Notes: generated from the sequence alone by a model not told the origin. Shown: positions 38,201-49,893, numbered from the stretch's first letter. The stretch: DNA of 64,000 nucleotides from Cohnella rhizosphaerae (GCF_029525575.1 NZ_JAPDIA010000005.1:1-64000), one strand, 5' to 3'. Program-made: numbers and translations.

Positions 38201-40823
38201 GATCGCCTTGGCGAACGCCGTCGCCTCCAGCGACTGGACGGTGTCGATCCGCTTGAATACGTCGTAGATCGCCTTCGGCTGGTCCGCCTCCGCGATCTGT
38301 CCTTTCATGTTGGTCCACAAGCCGAGATTGAGCCCGCCTTCGCCGGCATGATCCACGTGCCTGTGCAGGATGAAGGCGTCGATTCCCGTCAGCGACTTCA
38401 CCTTGTAATAGGCGTAGGCATACGCCGCAGCCTGAATGCGCTGCTCCTCGGGCGTATTGCCGCCGCTGTGGAAGCCTTGCTCGGACAGGATGACGTGGCG
38501 CTGGGCGCCCTCGTACGTCATCGAAGCCAGCTGCAGGTATTGCGTCAGCACCTGAAGGTTTTTGAAGGTGATCCGCTGCGTGTCGAAGCTGTCGGTCGCC
38601 GTCGTGTCCTCCCACGTTTTCGGATCGAACAGGTCCTCCGGATACGGATGGAAGGCGACGTTCCACGCATAGTCCCCGCCTTCGCGGGCCAGCTTGGCCA
38701 GCGCGTCCACGAGCGCCCTGTTGCTGTAGATCCACTGCGAGTCCGGCGACTGGTAATCGTTCCAGAAATGGTCGAGCGAGATGTACACCCTCCCGCTCGC
38801 GTTCACGCTGCGCACGATGTTGTAGGTCAGCCGGAGCTGGCGCTCGTACTGCTTCACGTATTCGCCCAGCAGCTTCGGCCCCATGTTGTTCCACACCTTA
38901 TTTTGCCCCACCTCGTTGCCGACGATATAGCCCGCCAGCCTGCCGTAGGCCCGGTCCGCGCGCGAATAGCGCTCGGCGAGGAAGCGGGTGATCGCCGCGT
39001 AGTACCGGACGCCTGTCTCGTTCGTCAGATTCGGCGCGAACACGGTTCCTTCCGCCGTGGCGTCGGGATGCACGATGTCCTTGTTGGGCGAGTCGGGGTC
39101 CGTCATCCCCGTCCGGTACAGGATCAGAATCGCGGTCACGGCCATTTGATTGTCCGTCATCGATTTGATCTGGCTGTCGAGGCCGTCTACCGCGGATTTT
39201 CGGAAATAATAAGTTTGGCCCTCGTACGTAAAAGGAATCGAGGAGGCTCCGTGGTCGGTGAGCGTCAGCATCTCGTTGTAGGCGATATTGATCGCGCCGT
39301 GCCGCACGCCCAGTCGCTCGGCGTCCGCCGGCAATTGCACCTGCAGCCCCTTGATGCTGTCGGTGACCGGATAAGGCTCCCGGTTCGCGGCCAGCGCCTC
39401 GGGATTGGTCACGTACTTCGGCCCGTCCGCCAGCGCGAATTCGCCGCCGTCCGCCAGCACGGCGACGAACTTGTCGTACGCCCGGTTTTTGGCGCCCTCG
39501 ACCGCCGGGAACGAAAGGCTGAAGGTCGGTCCCGCAGCGCTCTCCGCAAGCGGAGTCATGGACGCGAAGTCCGCCTCTTTCTCGTCTTCGTACAGAGGCA
39601 GCGCGTAGATCCCGACCGTCGCGCCCGGATGGGCGGTCAGATAAGCGGCGTCCACGCTTCCCTCCGCTGCCGCAACCGCCGGATCGCCGGCGACGGTCAG
39701 ACGCTCGAGCTTGCCTTGATACGCGTAATCGTCCACGTTGCGGAGCGCAAAGCCGATCTTGTCGATGTCCAGCGTCGTGCCGGCCGCCGCTCCCTCCGGA
39801 TAAATGCGGATGCGATCGACGATGCCTTTCCATAGCGGGCTCGTCATCACCAATTCGTAATCCGCGAACATAGCCGCGTCCGAGGCCGGGAACGACTGCG
39901 ACTTCGCCTCGTCCCAATTCGGATCCTCGCGCGTCGTCCAGGCGACCTTAAGGCTAGATGCGCCTGTGTCGCCGGCCATCCGCAGCAGGACGGCATTGCG
40001 CTTCGCTGCGTCCAGGGACAGGCCGGGCGACTCAAGGTACGATTCCGCCGGATCCGTCACCGTATAGATCAGGGAGCCCGACGCGGCCGACTGAACGGCC
40101 GTGCCCGACGCGGCGACGAAGCCTTCGTCCGAGCCCGGGATATGAAAGTCCAGATCGGCGGCCGCCGTCGCGGCGAGCGAATCGATCTGCAGCCTGCCGT
40201 CCCAATATTCGTAGCCGGGATCCCCCGAAGACATGCCTTCCAGATCGTAATTCTTCATATAAGAGATCGACATCCCGTCGATGCCGGCTCTGCCGTCCCA
40301 TTCGCGGACGTCGAAGTAGACGACGTTCCACTTGTTGGCCGCGATCCCGGATATCGCCTCGAACGTATCGTCTCCGCTATGCAGCGTCAGCTTCACGAAG
40401 AAGTCGTCCTGCTTCCAGCCCCAGATGTCGACGGCGGCGGCGATGAAGTTCGCGTCCGACAGGTCGAGCGGCGCGTCGAAAGCGCGCGAGATCGTGCGCC
40501 ATTCGTAAGCCTTGACCTTTAGGGGCGTCACCTCGAGCGCCCCCGCGCCCTCGAACGGCGCCCCCCGGCGCGTTCAGCAGCGTGCCGGTCACGCCCGTCT
40601 TGTCCACGTTCGGGCCGGGCGTCCACAGCGCCGCCTGCGAAGCATCGTTAAAGTCGTTAATCATCCGCAGCGGGTAGATGGCATGCCCTTGATAGGCATC
40701 CTTCTCCGTCAACGTCGGTTCGTAAGCGCCGGCCAGCGCGCCGGACCCGCCGATCAGCTGAACCAGCATGGAAGCGATTGCAATAATGATGATCGCAGTC
40801 GTTCGAAATAAGCGATGTCGCAT
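35265..40823 (-). CDS. giant cell-surface protein: DUF5722 domain, carbohydrate-binding-like modules, Ig-like domain and three SLH domains (frameshifted)
   Basis: About 1850 residues after joining four frames. Signal peptide about 1-32 (IIIIAIASMLVQLIGG core); beta-rich, jelly-roll-like segments at about 50-330; a DUF5722 core at about 490-880 with IVGNEVGQ (near 636) and ILSEQGFHS (near 781); two more CBM-like modules at about 915-1070 and 1180-1340, each opening with a DFExxxDGW-type strand; a Big_2-like Ig domain at about 1340-1430; and three SLH domains at about 1660-1850 (FADLERHAWARDSIEALASK; FTDVKPGDYFYRAAGALRQN). SLH domains bind pyruvylated wall polymer, so the enzyme-like part should be displayed outside the wall. 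Three +1 shifts: C6 near 40560, one near 36670 outside a run, and T6 near 35825. The substrate is unknown. Confidence 0.82.
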
Positions 40824-40885
40824 GAAACGTCTCCCACCTTTGTTTTAGTCGTAGGCGCGCGCTCCAGGCGGCCCGCAAGCCGCGT

Positions 40886-40938
40886 CGAGATCGAGATCGG
40901 GATCGGGATCGGAGTCGGGATCGGAGTCGGCCCGGAGG
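40886..40938. repeat. imperfect hexanucleotide tandem repeat (GATCGG/GAGTCG)
   Basis: Eight or so degenerate copies of a six-base unit (gagatc, gggatc, ggagtc on plus) fill the space between the two DUF5722 genes, just after the stop of the upstream one. In one frame on minus it would encode an Arg-Ser repeat, but that frame lies beyond the true stop. Confidence 0.75.
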
Positions 40939-40955
40939 CACGCTCTTTCGCACGG

Positions 40956-43647
40956 TTAAACGCCGAAGCCGACCTGATCGACCTGATACTTGGCGTTCCA
41001 GAGCGCCGTCGAATCGGTACTGAACCATATCTTGATCTTGTCGACGCTGCCCTTGTAAGGCCAAGCGCCGGCGTCCATCGAGAACTTGTTCCATGCGTTC
41101 GGCGTCATCGTCGCCTTGCCTTCCAGCACATGGCTGCCGCTGTACAGACGTACGGTCACCTTGTATTGGGTGGCACCTGGACAGCCGCCGTAGGCGTCGA
41201 TCGCGAACTGGAACTTCGGAGCGGCAGTCGCGTCGACAGGCGCGGCGAACGTCTTCACGATTCCTTTTTCCGCCCGCGCGCCTCCGACGCCGTCGCCGGC
41301 CGTCGCCGTGTCCATCGTCACTTCCAGCGACCTGGTCCCCGCGAACGGCGTTCCCGGCGCGTTGGCGAAGCTCGACACGGTCGCGACGGACGCCGCATAT
41401 TCGGATGCCGTCCATCCGTCGGACGACGTCTCGAAGCCCGATAAGGCCAGAGAAGGCGCGATCGAACCGACGGCGGACAGCGTTCCGGCCGCGGGGGGCT
41501 CGCGATCGGCGAGCTGAGCGGCATTGTAGCCGGGAATGACGCTCGCCCAGTCCGAGATGCCGATGATGCTCTTGGCGAAGCTCGCGACGGCTGCGGACTC
41601 GCTCGTATCGATTTTTTTGGAACACATCGTAAACGTACTTGGGATCTTTGGGGGCCGATGCGGCGGATTTGGTCGGATCGCGCGTCCACAGGCCGAGATT
41701 CAGCCCGCCCTCCTGGCCGTGATCCACGTGCCGGTGCAGGATGAACGAATCGATGCCGCCGAGAAACTTGGCCTTATAGTAGGCGTAGACATACGCAGCG
41801 GCTTGCGTCTTCTGGTCGGCCAGCGAGTTGCTGAGCGAGTGAAAGCCTTGCTCGGACAGGATGATCCGGCGTTTGCTCCCGTTGTACAAGTAGTCGGAAG
41901 CACCGATGTAGCCGGTCAGCACCTGGAGGTTTTTGAAATTGATGCGGAGCGTGTCGGCGGACGCCGTCGCGGTCGTATCGTTCCACACGGTCGGATCGAA
42001 CAAGTCTTCCGGGTACGGATGATAAGCGATGTTCCACGGAATGTTGCCCTCCGCCCGGATGCGCCGGTTGAACTCGTCGAGCAGTGCCTTGCCTTTGTAC
42101 GTACGGAGGGCGTCCGTCCCGACGCTGCCGTTCCAGAAGTGATCGAGCGAGATGTACGTCCGGCCGTTCGCGTAATATTTTTTGACCGCCGTCTCGGCGA
42201 TGCGGTAAGCGCGGGCGTACTGCTCCACGAAATCCTGCAGCGTCTTCGACCCCATATCGTACCAATAAGCCTGCGAGTTCACCTCGTTGCCGACGATATA
42301 GTTGACCGCCCGCCCGTACTGTTGGTCGGCTCTCGTGTAGCGGCTCGCCAGAAACTCCATGCCGGCCTTCCAGTAACGGGTTCCTTCCGCGTCCGTGACA
42401 TTGATGGCGGCGACCGTGCCGCTGCCCGAAAAACCCGGATGCTTCAGCTTGGCGGCAATCGTCCCGGTATCCGGATACAGAATGAGAATCAGACTGACGA
42501 CGACGCCCTCGTCGGACAGCGTCTTGATGTCGCGATCCAGCTGCGCCACGTACGAGGCGTTCAAATAATAGGTCGTTCCGTCCAAAACAAAAGGGACCGC
42601 GCCCGCCGCGCTGTCGACGAACAGCTGGTTGAACGCGACGTTCAGCGCCGCGTGGCCGATGCCGAGCTTCTGGGCGTCGTCGATCGTCTGCACCTGAAGT
42701 CCCTTGATCGAGGCGGCTGTCGGAAAGGCGTACGTATTGACCGGCGCCGTCTGAGAGGTGATGTAGGTCGGGCTCGCAACCAGCTTTTTCGTGGCATGGT
42801 CGACGACGACGAACTTGGAATACACCTTGTCCCGGGAGCCGCCGTATCTCGTTCCGCTCAGCGTGAAGCTCGCGACGCCGCCGCTCGGCGCGACGGATTG
42901 CGTGGCCATGGCCGTATAGGAGGCGGTCATATCGTACTTTTCATAGGGTTGCAGCTCGATGAGGTCGAGCTGCGCAGAAGCGGAAGTCGCATACGTGCCG
43001 GAAAAGCTTATTTGCGTCGCCGAAGCCGTCGCCTGGCTGATCGAGCCCGGATAGGCGGCGGGATAAGCGGAAAAGCCGACGTTGTCCAGTTGATGCTTGC
43101 CGGCCCAGTTCGTCGCGAAGGTAACGGAGCGATAGGCGACCTCGATTTTCGTAATGGCCGTTCTGTAGCTCCAGCCGCTTAAGTCCACGCTGAGCTCGTT
43201 CCAGCGGTCCCCCTGAATGGCCTGCGTGGATACGAACGTCTGGCTGTTGCTGTAAAACGTAATTCGCGCTTCGAACTGGGTGTTGGACGCATCGATGCCG
43301 TAGGTGTTGAACGCGCCGTGGAAGTAAGGCACGGACGAGACGTTCAGCGCCGGGGAAAAATCGCGGTACACCGACCGCCAGGACGTGCCGGGCACGCCCG
43401 CCGTCGTCAGCTCGGCCATCCGGTTGCCCGCGTAGGGCGCCGCCGGCGCGTTGGCGCTGCTCGCCACATGGGAGAGCGCGGTCACGTTGGCTCCCCATTG
43501 CCAGCCGTCGGTGCCGCCTTCGAACCCGCCGATCTCGGCGTCGAGCACGGCGGCCGACGCCCGTCCCCCGTCTCCGGAAGGCATGAACGGCAGCAGCAAA
43601 GCCAGGCAGACCGTCGCGGCCAGCCAACGTTTGGATATAAGCTTCAT
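40956..43647 (-). CDS. secreted DUF5722-domain protein (frameshifted)
   Basis: About 896 residues, a paralogue of the next gene downstream but without the wall anchor. It has a signal peptide (about 1-33, cleavage after ASA), a CBM-like beta module at about 35-200 (GGFEGGTDGWQWGANVTA), a DUF5722 core at about 310-700 with IVGNEVNSQ (near 453), SLDHFWNG, HPYPEDLFDP and ILSEQGFHS (near 597), and a C-terminal CBM-like module (GFETSSDGWTASEY) to the stop. The frame breaks once, in the T7 run at about 41613-41619, where VFQK should continue IDTSESAAVASFAKS; the length of 3n+1 agrees. ATG 43647 follows GAGGAGG. The two paralogues are head-to-tail, 132 nt apart. Confidence 0.82.
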
Positions 43648-43679
43648 CACAAGCCTCCTCTTGATCGTGCTATCTATAT

Positions 43680-43724
43680 AAAAAGAGCAAGCCGGCATCG
43701 GAAAACCAAATGCGACTTGCTCTT
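43680..43724 (-). terminator. terminator after the glycoside hydrolase gene
   Basis: On minus, AAGAGCAAG and CTTGCTCTT pair around an inner CGCAT/ATGC-type stem and are followed by TTTATATA. It separates the sugar-transport operon from the DUF5722 pair. Confidence 0.7.
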
Positions 43725-43761
43725 GCGACCTCGTCCTTAGCTGCGGCTCGCGCGGCGTGAA

Positions 43762-46700
43762 TCAGTGGCGTTGAATGGACAGCCGCACGCCCGCCAACCC
43801 GCAAGGCGCGAAGGCGTAGGCTCGGCCGGGAGGAGGCCCTTCCGCCGGTCCGCTTCTCCACATCCAGGGCGAAGCGATGCGCGCGGGCGGGCCGGCGTGA
43901 TGCGGTCCCCATACGTTCTGCTGGGTAGCCGATACGATAATGGACAGCCGGTTAATCCCGGGGGACAGCAGCGAGGTGACGTCCGCGGCGGCAGCGCCCA
44001 TATGGATCGGCAGCCGGCAGCCGTTGACGCGTACATGCGCCGCTGCGCCTTGCAGCCCCTCCGGCCGAATCACGTATTTATTGGACGCGAGCGACCGTTC
44101 GTCGGCCGCGATCGGCTCCAGCGCGTATTCCACCTGCCCGCCGTAGAAGGGCAATCCCCTGATTCGTCCAATCGCCGGATGCGAGTCTCGGCATGCCTGC
44201 CGATATGCGAAATCCCGCTTCGCAAGGCATGACAGAAAAGTCGCCCAGCACATAGATCGGCTCAAGCTCCAGAAGCGGATCGAAGACGGGCGCGGTCAGC
44301 TTCAGTTCGTTCTCGCCGGCCGAGAGCGCGCACGCGACATCGTAAACGGCGAACGCGCGGTCCATCCATCGCCCCGATGGAGAAGGTGCGAGCGTCATGC
44401 CGTTGACCTCGAGCCGCATCCGGCTTCCCTGCTCGACGGCCAATCGAATGCGCGCCGGAACGGCGTCGACCGCGAGGCGGAACGCCGCCTCGAACCCCTC
44501 CGTGCTTGCGCTCGGCGCCCGCTCCGCGATGCGGCGTTTGTACTGCACGGCATTGTCCCACGGATTGCCGTCGAAGCCGTTCTCCCGATAGAGCAGCGGG
44601 CACGCCCGGTATACGGACACGCCTTTCATCTTTAGGTGTCTGCCCGTTACGTTCGCATAATCGAGCATTAGCGCGTTTTCGCCGAGCGGAACGATGCTTT
44701 GAATCGGCAGGCTGCCGTCGGAACCGGCTACCTTCGCAGCCGCGCGCCCGTCTTCCCGCACTTCGAGGTTCGCCTCGGCCGGGACTTCTTCCGCGACCGG
44801 GTCCGCACCCTCCGCGGTCCGCATAAACGGCAGCGACGATCCGATCCGGGCGAACGCCGCCGCGTCGTCCAGCAGCAGATAGCAGCAAGACTCCCCCCTG
44901 CTCCAGCCTCAGCTCCTGCGCCTCTCCGGTAGCGGCGGCCGGAACGGCCGTTCCGCGCAGCAGGTCGAGCCGCATCGCCGCCGGCGCATGCAGGGTCAGC
45001 TTCACGGCCAGCGGCTCCGGCGCGCTGTAGGCAAGGAACAGCAGCCGCCCGCCTTCCGGCAGCACGCGCGACTGAACGGCAAGCCCGCGAATTTCGACCG
45101 CATCGGAACCCTGCGCCGCATCCGCTCCTTCGTCCGCCGGCCCCCCCGCAGCCCTCGCCGGCCAGGCTCAGCCCGTACCCGCAACGCCGTCGGCTGTCCG
45201 CCGACCAGGCCGCGATCAGCGCGTCCGCGGACGCGCGGACGAACGATTCCGGCCGCCGGGCAGCCAGCGCAGCCAAGACGTCGTCGCGCATGCCGTCCAC
45301 GCAGTCCGGCATGCGGTCCCCCAGTACGCGCACGATGCCTCCCGCGGCGGCATAAGCTTCCAGCAGTCCCACCGTCGAACGCATCGCCGACTCCATGCCT
45401 GCGGGGGAGAATGACCTCGTCGTAGCTCGCAGCGCCGACGACCCATCGGCCGGCCGCATCGATTCGGCCGTGCCGGGCCATGATCTCCTCGTCGCCCAGG
45501 TCGTAATCGATGCCCGCATCCGAAAGCCGCTGCAGCAGCGTCTTGTACGACGCCACCATCTCCTCGAAGGGATGGCCGGCCGCTTCCCAGCTCGTCGTGG
45601 CGGGATACAGATAGGCGGTCCGGGTCGGATGCAGCAGCAGGACGCGCCTGTCCGCCTTCCCCTGGGTCAGCGCAAGCTGGGCCCGCGCGATATAATCCGT
45701 CAACTGCCTCAGCTCATACTGCCACGGCAGGCGCCAATCGAACGATTGCGGATGATCCCGCTTCCTCGCGCCGGCGAGAGAGGCCGCCGTCAGATGCGGA
45801 TTCAGGAAGTCGATGCCGTGCGCGAGCAGCCAGTCTCCGATCCGCTTGAAATCCTGCGTCGACGCGTCGAAGCCGCCCGCGCCGAATGCCTCGCACAGCG
45901 TCCGCGCCTTGCCGAGCTGGCGAGAGACGCTCGCCGCCTCCCGCACGGTGACGAGGAGCGCGTCGGTACCGTCCGCCGACAGCGGGCTGCACGTCAGGAA
46001 GTCGATTCCCGGCCAGTCCATGTATTCGTAGAGCGACATGACGCCCGGAGAGAAGCGCACCCACGGAATCGGCCACTGATGCTCCAGATAGTGCCCCGTG
46101 AACGCAAGCCCGTTCGCCCGGCACCACTCGCCGAGCGGGATGACATAGTTGTCGCGCCAGAGCTCGAACATGATCCGGTAATAATCGGCGCGCACTTCCT
46201 TCGCGTCGCGCAGACCGCCCGTACCGTCTTCGGCGTCCTGGAACAGCAGCGGCAGATGCGCGATCAGATCGTAGCCGGCGCGGTCCGCGAACTGCGCGGC
46301 GAACCAATAGGAGAACGGGACCGCCGTCTCCGCCTGGAACAGGTTGCCCGGCGACACCTCCGGCTCGTCGGTGAACACGGCCGGTATCGTCTTGCCGAAG
46401 CTGGCGCCGAAGCGCGCCTTGTAGCGCTCGTGCGTCCGCTCGATGAACACGCGCGCGACCTCCGGCCGCAGCAGATCGACGTAGGCGAAGCCGCCCAGCC
46501 AGCCGTTCGTCTCCGCGGCGCGCCAGTCGTAGATCAGGTAAGAATGGCCATGCTGCCCCCATTCGGACGAAGGCATTCCGTCCAGACGGCGGGTCAGGCG
46601 CATCCGGCCGGCCGAAGTGCGCTCGAACGCATAGACCGCGATCGGCTGCCCGGGACTGGACAGGAAGTGCGCATTGGCATACGGCAGCTCGCCCGGCCCC

Positions 46701-47068
46701 GGACGCTCCAGAATCTTCTGGCCGGCGGACCGGCTCAGGCAATCCGGCAGCTCGGCGGATACGTGCCCGCCCGCGAAGCCGGAAGGATACGAATTTTCGT
46801 CGTATATATAAAGCTGAAGACCCCTTTTCTCCGCTTCGTCCAAAGCGGCCGCAAAAAGGTCGAACCATTCATCGCTCAAATACTCGTTCGCAAGACCTGG
46901 ACGCGGGTGAAAAAATCCGCCGCCCATGCCCATCTCCTGCAGCCGGGCGACCTGCTCCCGAATCTCCTCCGCGTCGTGCCGTCCGTTAATCGACCATAGC
47001 GGCACGGGCCGGTACTTGGCCGGCGGATCTTCGTAGGCCTCCAGCCATTCGTACAAGCCGTTTTGCAT
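43762..47068 (-). CDS. GH106-like glycoside hydrolase (frameshifted four times)
   Basis: About 1100 residues when five frames are joined. The N-terminal barrel matches the GH106 (alpha-L-rhamnosidase) family: an opening YRPVPLWSINGRHDAEEIRE, MGGGFFHPRPGL, IYDENSYPSGFAGG and FTDEPEVSPGN. The C-terminal third (about 780-1100) is a beta-rich, galactose-binding-like region (WMDRAFAVYDVACALSAGEN). No signal peptide is seen, so it may act on imported oligosaccharides. The +1 shifts lie near 45405 (G5), 45140 (C7), 44893 (C6) and 44165 (C5); net length mod 3 agrees with four insertions. It follows the second permease by 12 nt, so it belongs to the transport operon. Substrate specificity is not proven. 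Confidence 0.75.
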
Positions 47069-47080
47069 ATGCGACTCCCC

Positions 47081-47977
47081 CTACATTTTTAAGGCGCCCT
47101 GGACCATCCCTTGAATGTAATACTTCATGCCCAGCGAGAAAATAACGATGAGCGGCAGCGACGAGATGGAGTAGGCGGCGAACTGGACGCCTTTGTCCGT
47201 AATGCCGAACTGCTTGGTGAACTGCGTCAGCCCGACGCCGATCATCTGCATGCTGCTGTCCCGGATCGTGAGAAGCGGCCAGACGTAATCGTTGTAAGTG
47301 CCGACGGTCTGCATAATAAATATGGTCGCCAGAATGGGAACGGACAGCGGGAGCACGATACGGGCGAATACGGTAAACTCCTTCGCGCCGTCGATGCGTG
47401 CCGCTTCGAACAGCGAGGACGGGACGGACGCCATCGAAGTCCGGCACAGGAAGGTGCCGAAGATTTGCCCGCCGGCCGCGTGCGCGATGATGATGGCAAG
47501 CGGCGTGTTCGTCAGTCCCAGCTTCTCGTACCAGACGTAAGCGGGGATCAACGTAAGGATGCCAGGCACCATCATCATGGCGAGCAGCAGCAGGAACAGG
47601 AACTCCTTCCCCGGGAACGCCTTCTTCGCGAACACATAGCCGGATACCGCGGACAGGCCGACGACGAGCAGACTCGCCCCTCCTGCGTACAAAATCGTAT
47701 TGAGCACGTAGCGCCAGATGCTGGCGAACGCCTCTCCGTAGTTCTCCCATTGCGGCGGCGAGGGCAGCGACCAGAAGCTGCCGAGAATCTGCGAGTTGCT
47801 CTTCAGGGAGCTGTAAAACATGAACAGAATCGGGACGAGCGTCAGGACGATCAGCAGCGCGAGCGTCCCGATCAACAGCGCCTGACGGACGGCCGACGGG
47901 CTCGGCATCGGCAGGCCGGCGATCGTTCTGGGCGCGCTCGTCGCGCGAACCGGCGCGGGCATAGGCATCCTCCTCAC
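47081..47977 (-). CDS. carbohydrate ABC transporter permease, MalG type
   Basis: 298 residues, six membrane helices, with the EAA loop EAARIDGAKEFTVFARIVLP that docks on the ATPase. The family moves oligosaccharides. Its ATG overlaps the stop of the upstream permease fusion by four nt (translational coupling). No ATPase gene is in the operon; Bacillota often supply a shared MsmX-type ATPase from elsewhere. Confidence 0.93.
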   Translation of the reverse strand: MRRMPMPAPVRATSAPRTIAGLPMPSPSAVRQALLIGTLALLIVLTLVPILFMFYSSLKSNSQILGSFWSLPSPPQWENYGEAFASIWRYVLNTILYAGGASLLVVGLSAVSGYVFAKKAFPGKEFLFLLLLAMMMVPGILTLIPAYVWYEKLGLTNTPLAIIIAHAAGGQIFGTFLCRTSMASVPSSLFEAARIDGAKEFTVFARIVLPLSVPILATIFIMQTVGTYNDYVWPLLTIRDSSMQMIGVGLTQFTKQFGITDKGVQFAAYSISSLPLIVIFSLGMKYYIQGMVQGALKM

Positions 47978-49893
47978 TCCTGCGAGCTTCGCAGAAACTT
48001 CATGTTGACGACCGTGATGATCAGGATGACGAAAAACATCGAGACGCCGAGCGCCGAGGCGTAGCCAAGCTCGTCGAACTTGGTCGCGGCGTAATACATC
48101 TGCAGCGCGGGCACGTAGGTCGAATCCATCGGTCCCCCGCCGGTCACGATCAAGATAGCGTTAAAGTCCTGAATGACGCCGATCAGCGTCAGGATGATCA
48201 GAAATTTGAACTGTCCCGCCAGCAGCGGCAAATGGATGGAACGGATAATGCGCGGCAGCCGTGCGCCGTCCATCTTGGCGGCTTCGATCAATTCGTCGGG
48301 AATGCCGATCAGGCCCGAATAGAGCACGAGCAGCTGCAGGATGCCGACGAACGGGAAGCCGATGAAAATAACGGCCCAAATCGCCGTCTTCGGATCGCCG
48401 AGCCACGAGTTGGTTAATCCGTCCAGGCCGACGGCTTCCAGGAAGCGGTTGATGAGTCCGACGTTCGGGTCGTACAGGTTTTGCCAGATCAGCAGCAGCG
48501 CGACTGCCGGCACGATCATGGACGTCACGAACGCCGTTCGGAAATAATACTGGAGCCGCTTGCTTTTCAGATGATAGATCAGCTCCGCTACGAACAGCGG
48601 GGGCACGATGGCTTTGAGAAGGCCCGTGACGATCAGAATGCCGAGATTAACGATGCCTTTGCCGACGTAGTCGTCGCTCAAGATTCTGCGAAAGTTCGCC
48701 AGGCCCACGAACGAAGATCTCCCGCCGGGGTTCCATTCGTAGAGCGAGTGGTACAACCCGGACAGCGCAGGCACGTACATGAAGCCGATCAGCAGAATGA
48801 AGGCCGGAGACAAGCACAGATAGATCCACTTGGCCTGCCAGATGCGTTTGAAAACGGATAGCCGGTTATATTTTTTGAGCAGGTAAAGCCCGGCGGCGAT
48901 CAATAGTAAAGCGGCCGCGGCCGCGGCGATCTGCACGATTCGTTTTTGCGCCGCCGCGGATTCGGCGCCCGCAACGACGTTCTCCACATCGTAGCTGTAG
49001 ATGCCGCCGTTCTCCGTCCCGCCGTACAACGTCTCGCCCTTCGCGCCGAACGCGAGCTGCGTCGCCGGAGCGGGCACCTGCGTCTGCCAGATCGTTTTGC
49101 CCGACGAGGAGATCAGATAAAAATGACCGGCATAATCCGCCGCGCCGATCGTCTCTCCGTCCGGCGTCAGGGTGACGTCCTTGACCGAATCGAGCACGGC
49201 GATCTCGCGCAGCTTGCCGCCGTCGCGATCCAGGAGCACGACCGCCGACGTCGTCAAGCCCGCCGCCACGCGGCCTTCGTCCGATACGGCCACGCTGCCG
49301 ATCGTGCCGTTCATGCCGGCTTTGAACAGGACGTTGCCGCTGCCGTCCAACAGATACACGTTCTGATCCTTGCCGCCGACCGCGATATAACCCCCGCCCG
49401 GAGCCGCAGCGACATCGGCCGCGCGGGCGCCCAGCGACGCCTTGCCTTGCGTCGTTCCGTCGGCCGGGTCGATCAGGAGCAGCTCGGAGCTGTTCTGTAC
49501 CGTCACGGCTGCCGTAGAACCGTCAGTCGACGGCGCAACGCCTTCGACGCGTTTTTTCAGATCCTGCTTCCACAGCAGTTCGCCGCCCAAGCCGAAGGCG
49601 TACAAGCTGCGGTCGTCCGAGGACGCCAGCAGCCGGTCCGCGCCGGCGAAGCCCACGCTCGTGACGACGTTGCCGGTCTTCATGACGGCGATCTGCTTGC
49701 CGGCCTCGTCGAACAGATAGACATGCGTGTCCGAGCTGCCGACGGCGAGCAGCTTGCCGTCCGGAGACATCGCCATCGCGGTGACCGATTTTCCTTGTTC
49801 CAGATTCCACGCCGTTTGCGCCCGCGCGCTAACCGGCGCGAGCAGCAAACACAGCGCTATAATGGCCCAACCCAGCTTCCTGGCTTTGCGCAA
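47974..49893 (-). CDS. fusion of a secreted beta-propeller and a MalF-type sugar ABC permease
   Basis: 639 residues in one open frame. A signal-peptide-like start (about 1-25, ending ARA) leads into WD40/PQQ-type repeats at about 28-310 (AMSPDGKLLAVGSSDTHVYL; TLTPDGETIGAADYAGHFYL). Then comes one helix at about 322-340, a short basic linker, and a complete MalF-like permease at about 350-639 with the EAA loop EAAKMDGARLPRIIRSIHLP. The topology predicts an extracellular propeller tethered in front of the channel. It pairs with the downstream MalG-type permease. The junction lies in a single frame without homopolymers, so it is not an assembly artefact of the kind seen in neighbouring genes. 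Confidence 0.9.
   Translation of the reverse strand: MRKARKLGWAIIALCLLLAPVSARAQTAWNLEQGKSVTAMAMSPDGKLLAVGSSDTHVYLFDEAGKQIAVMKTGNVVTSVGFAGADRLLASSDDRSLYAFGLGGELLWKQDLKKRVEGVAPSTDGSTAAVTVQNSSELLLIDPADGTTQGKASLGARAADVAAAPGGGYIAVGGKDQNVYLLDGSGNVLFKAGMNGTIGSVAVSDEGRVAAGLTTSAVVLLDRDGGKLREIAVLDSVKDVTLTPDGETIGAADYAGHFYLISSSGKTIWQTQVPAPATQLAFGAKGETLYGGTENGGIYSYDVENVVAGAESAAAQKRIVQIAAAAAALLLIAAGLYLLKKYNRLSVFKRIWQAKWIYLCLSPAFILLIGFMYVPALSGLYHSLYEWNPGGRSSFVGLANFRRILSDDYVGKGIVNLGILIVTGLLKAIVPPLFVAELIYHLKSKRLQYYFRTAFVTSMIVPAVALLLIWQNLYDPNVGLINRFLEAVGLDGLTNSWLGDPKTAIWAVIFIGFPFVGILQLLVLYSGLIGIPDELIEAAKMDGARLPRIIRSIHLPLLAGQFKFLIILTLIGVIQDFNAILIVTGGGPMDSTYVPALQMYYAATKFDELGYASALGVSMFFVILIITVVNMKFLRSSQE

Noticed and set aside
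40886-40938. CRISPR array
   Set aside because: The repeat unit is six bases with no spacers; nothing in the window has CRISPR spacing.
45002-45065. Gene split of the GH106-like region into several small proteins
   Set aside because: Five consecutive frames encode successive parts of one family-length protein, each joined by a +1 step.
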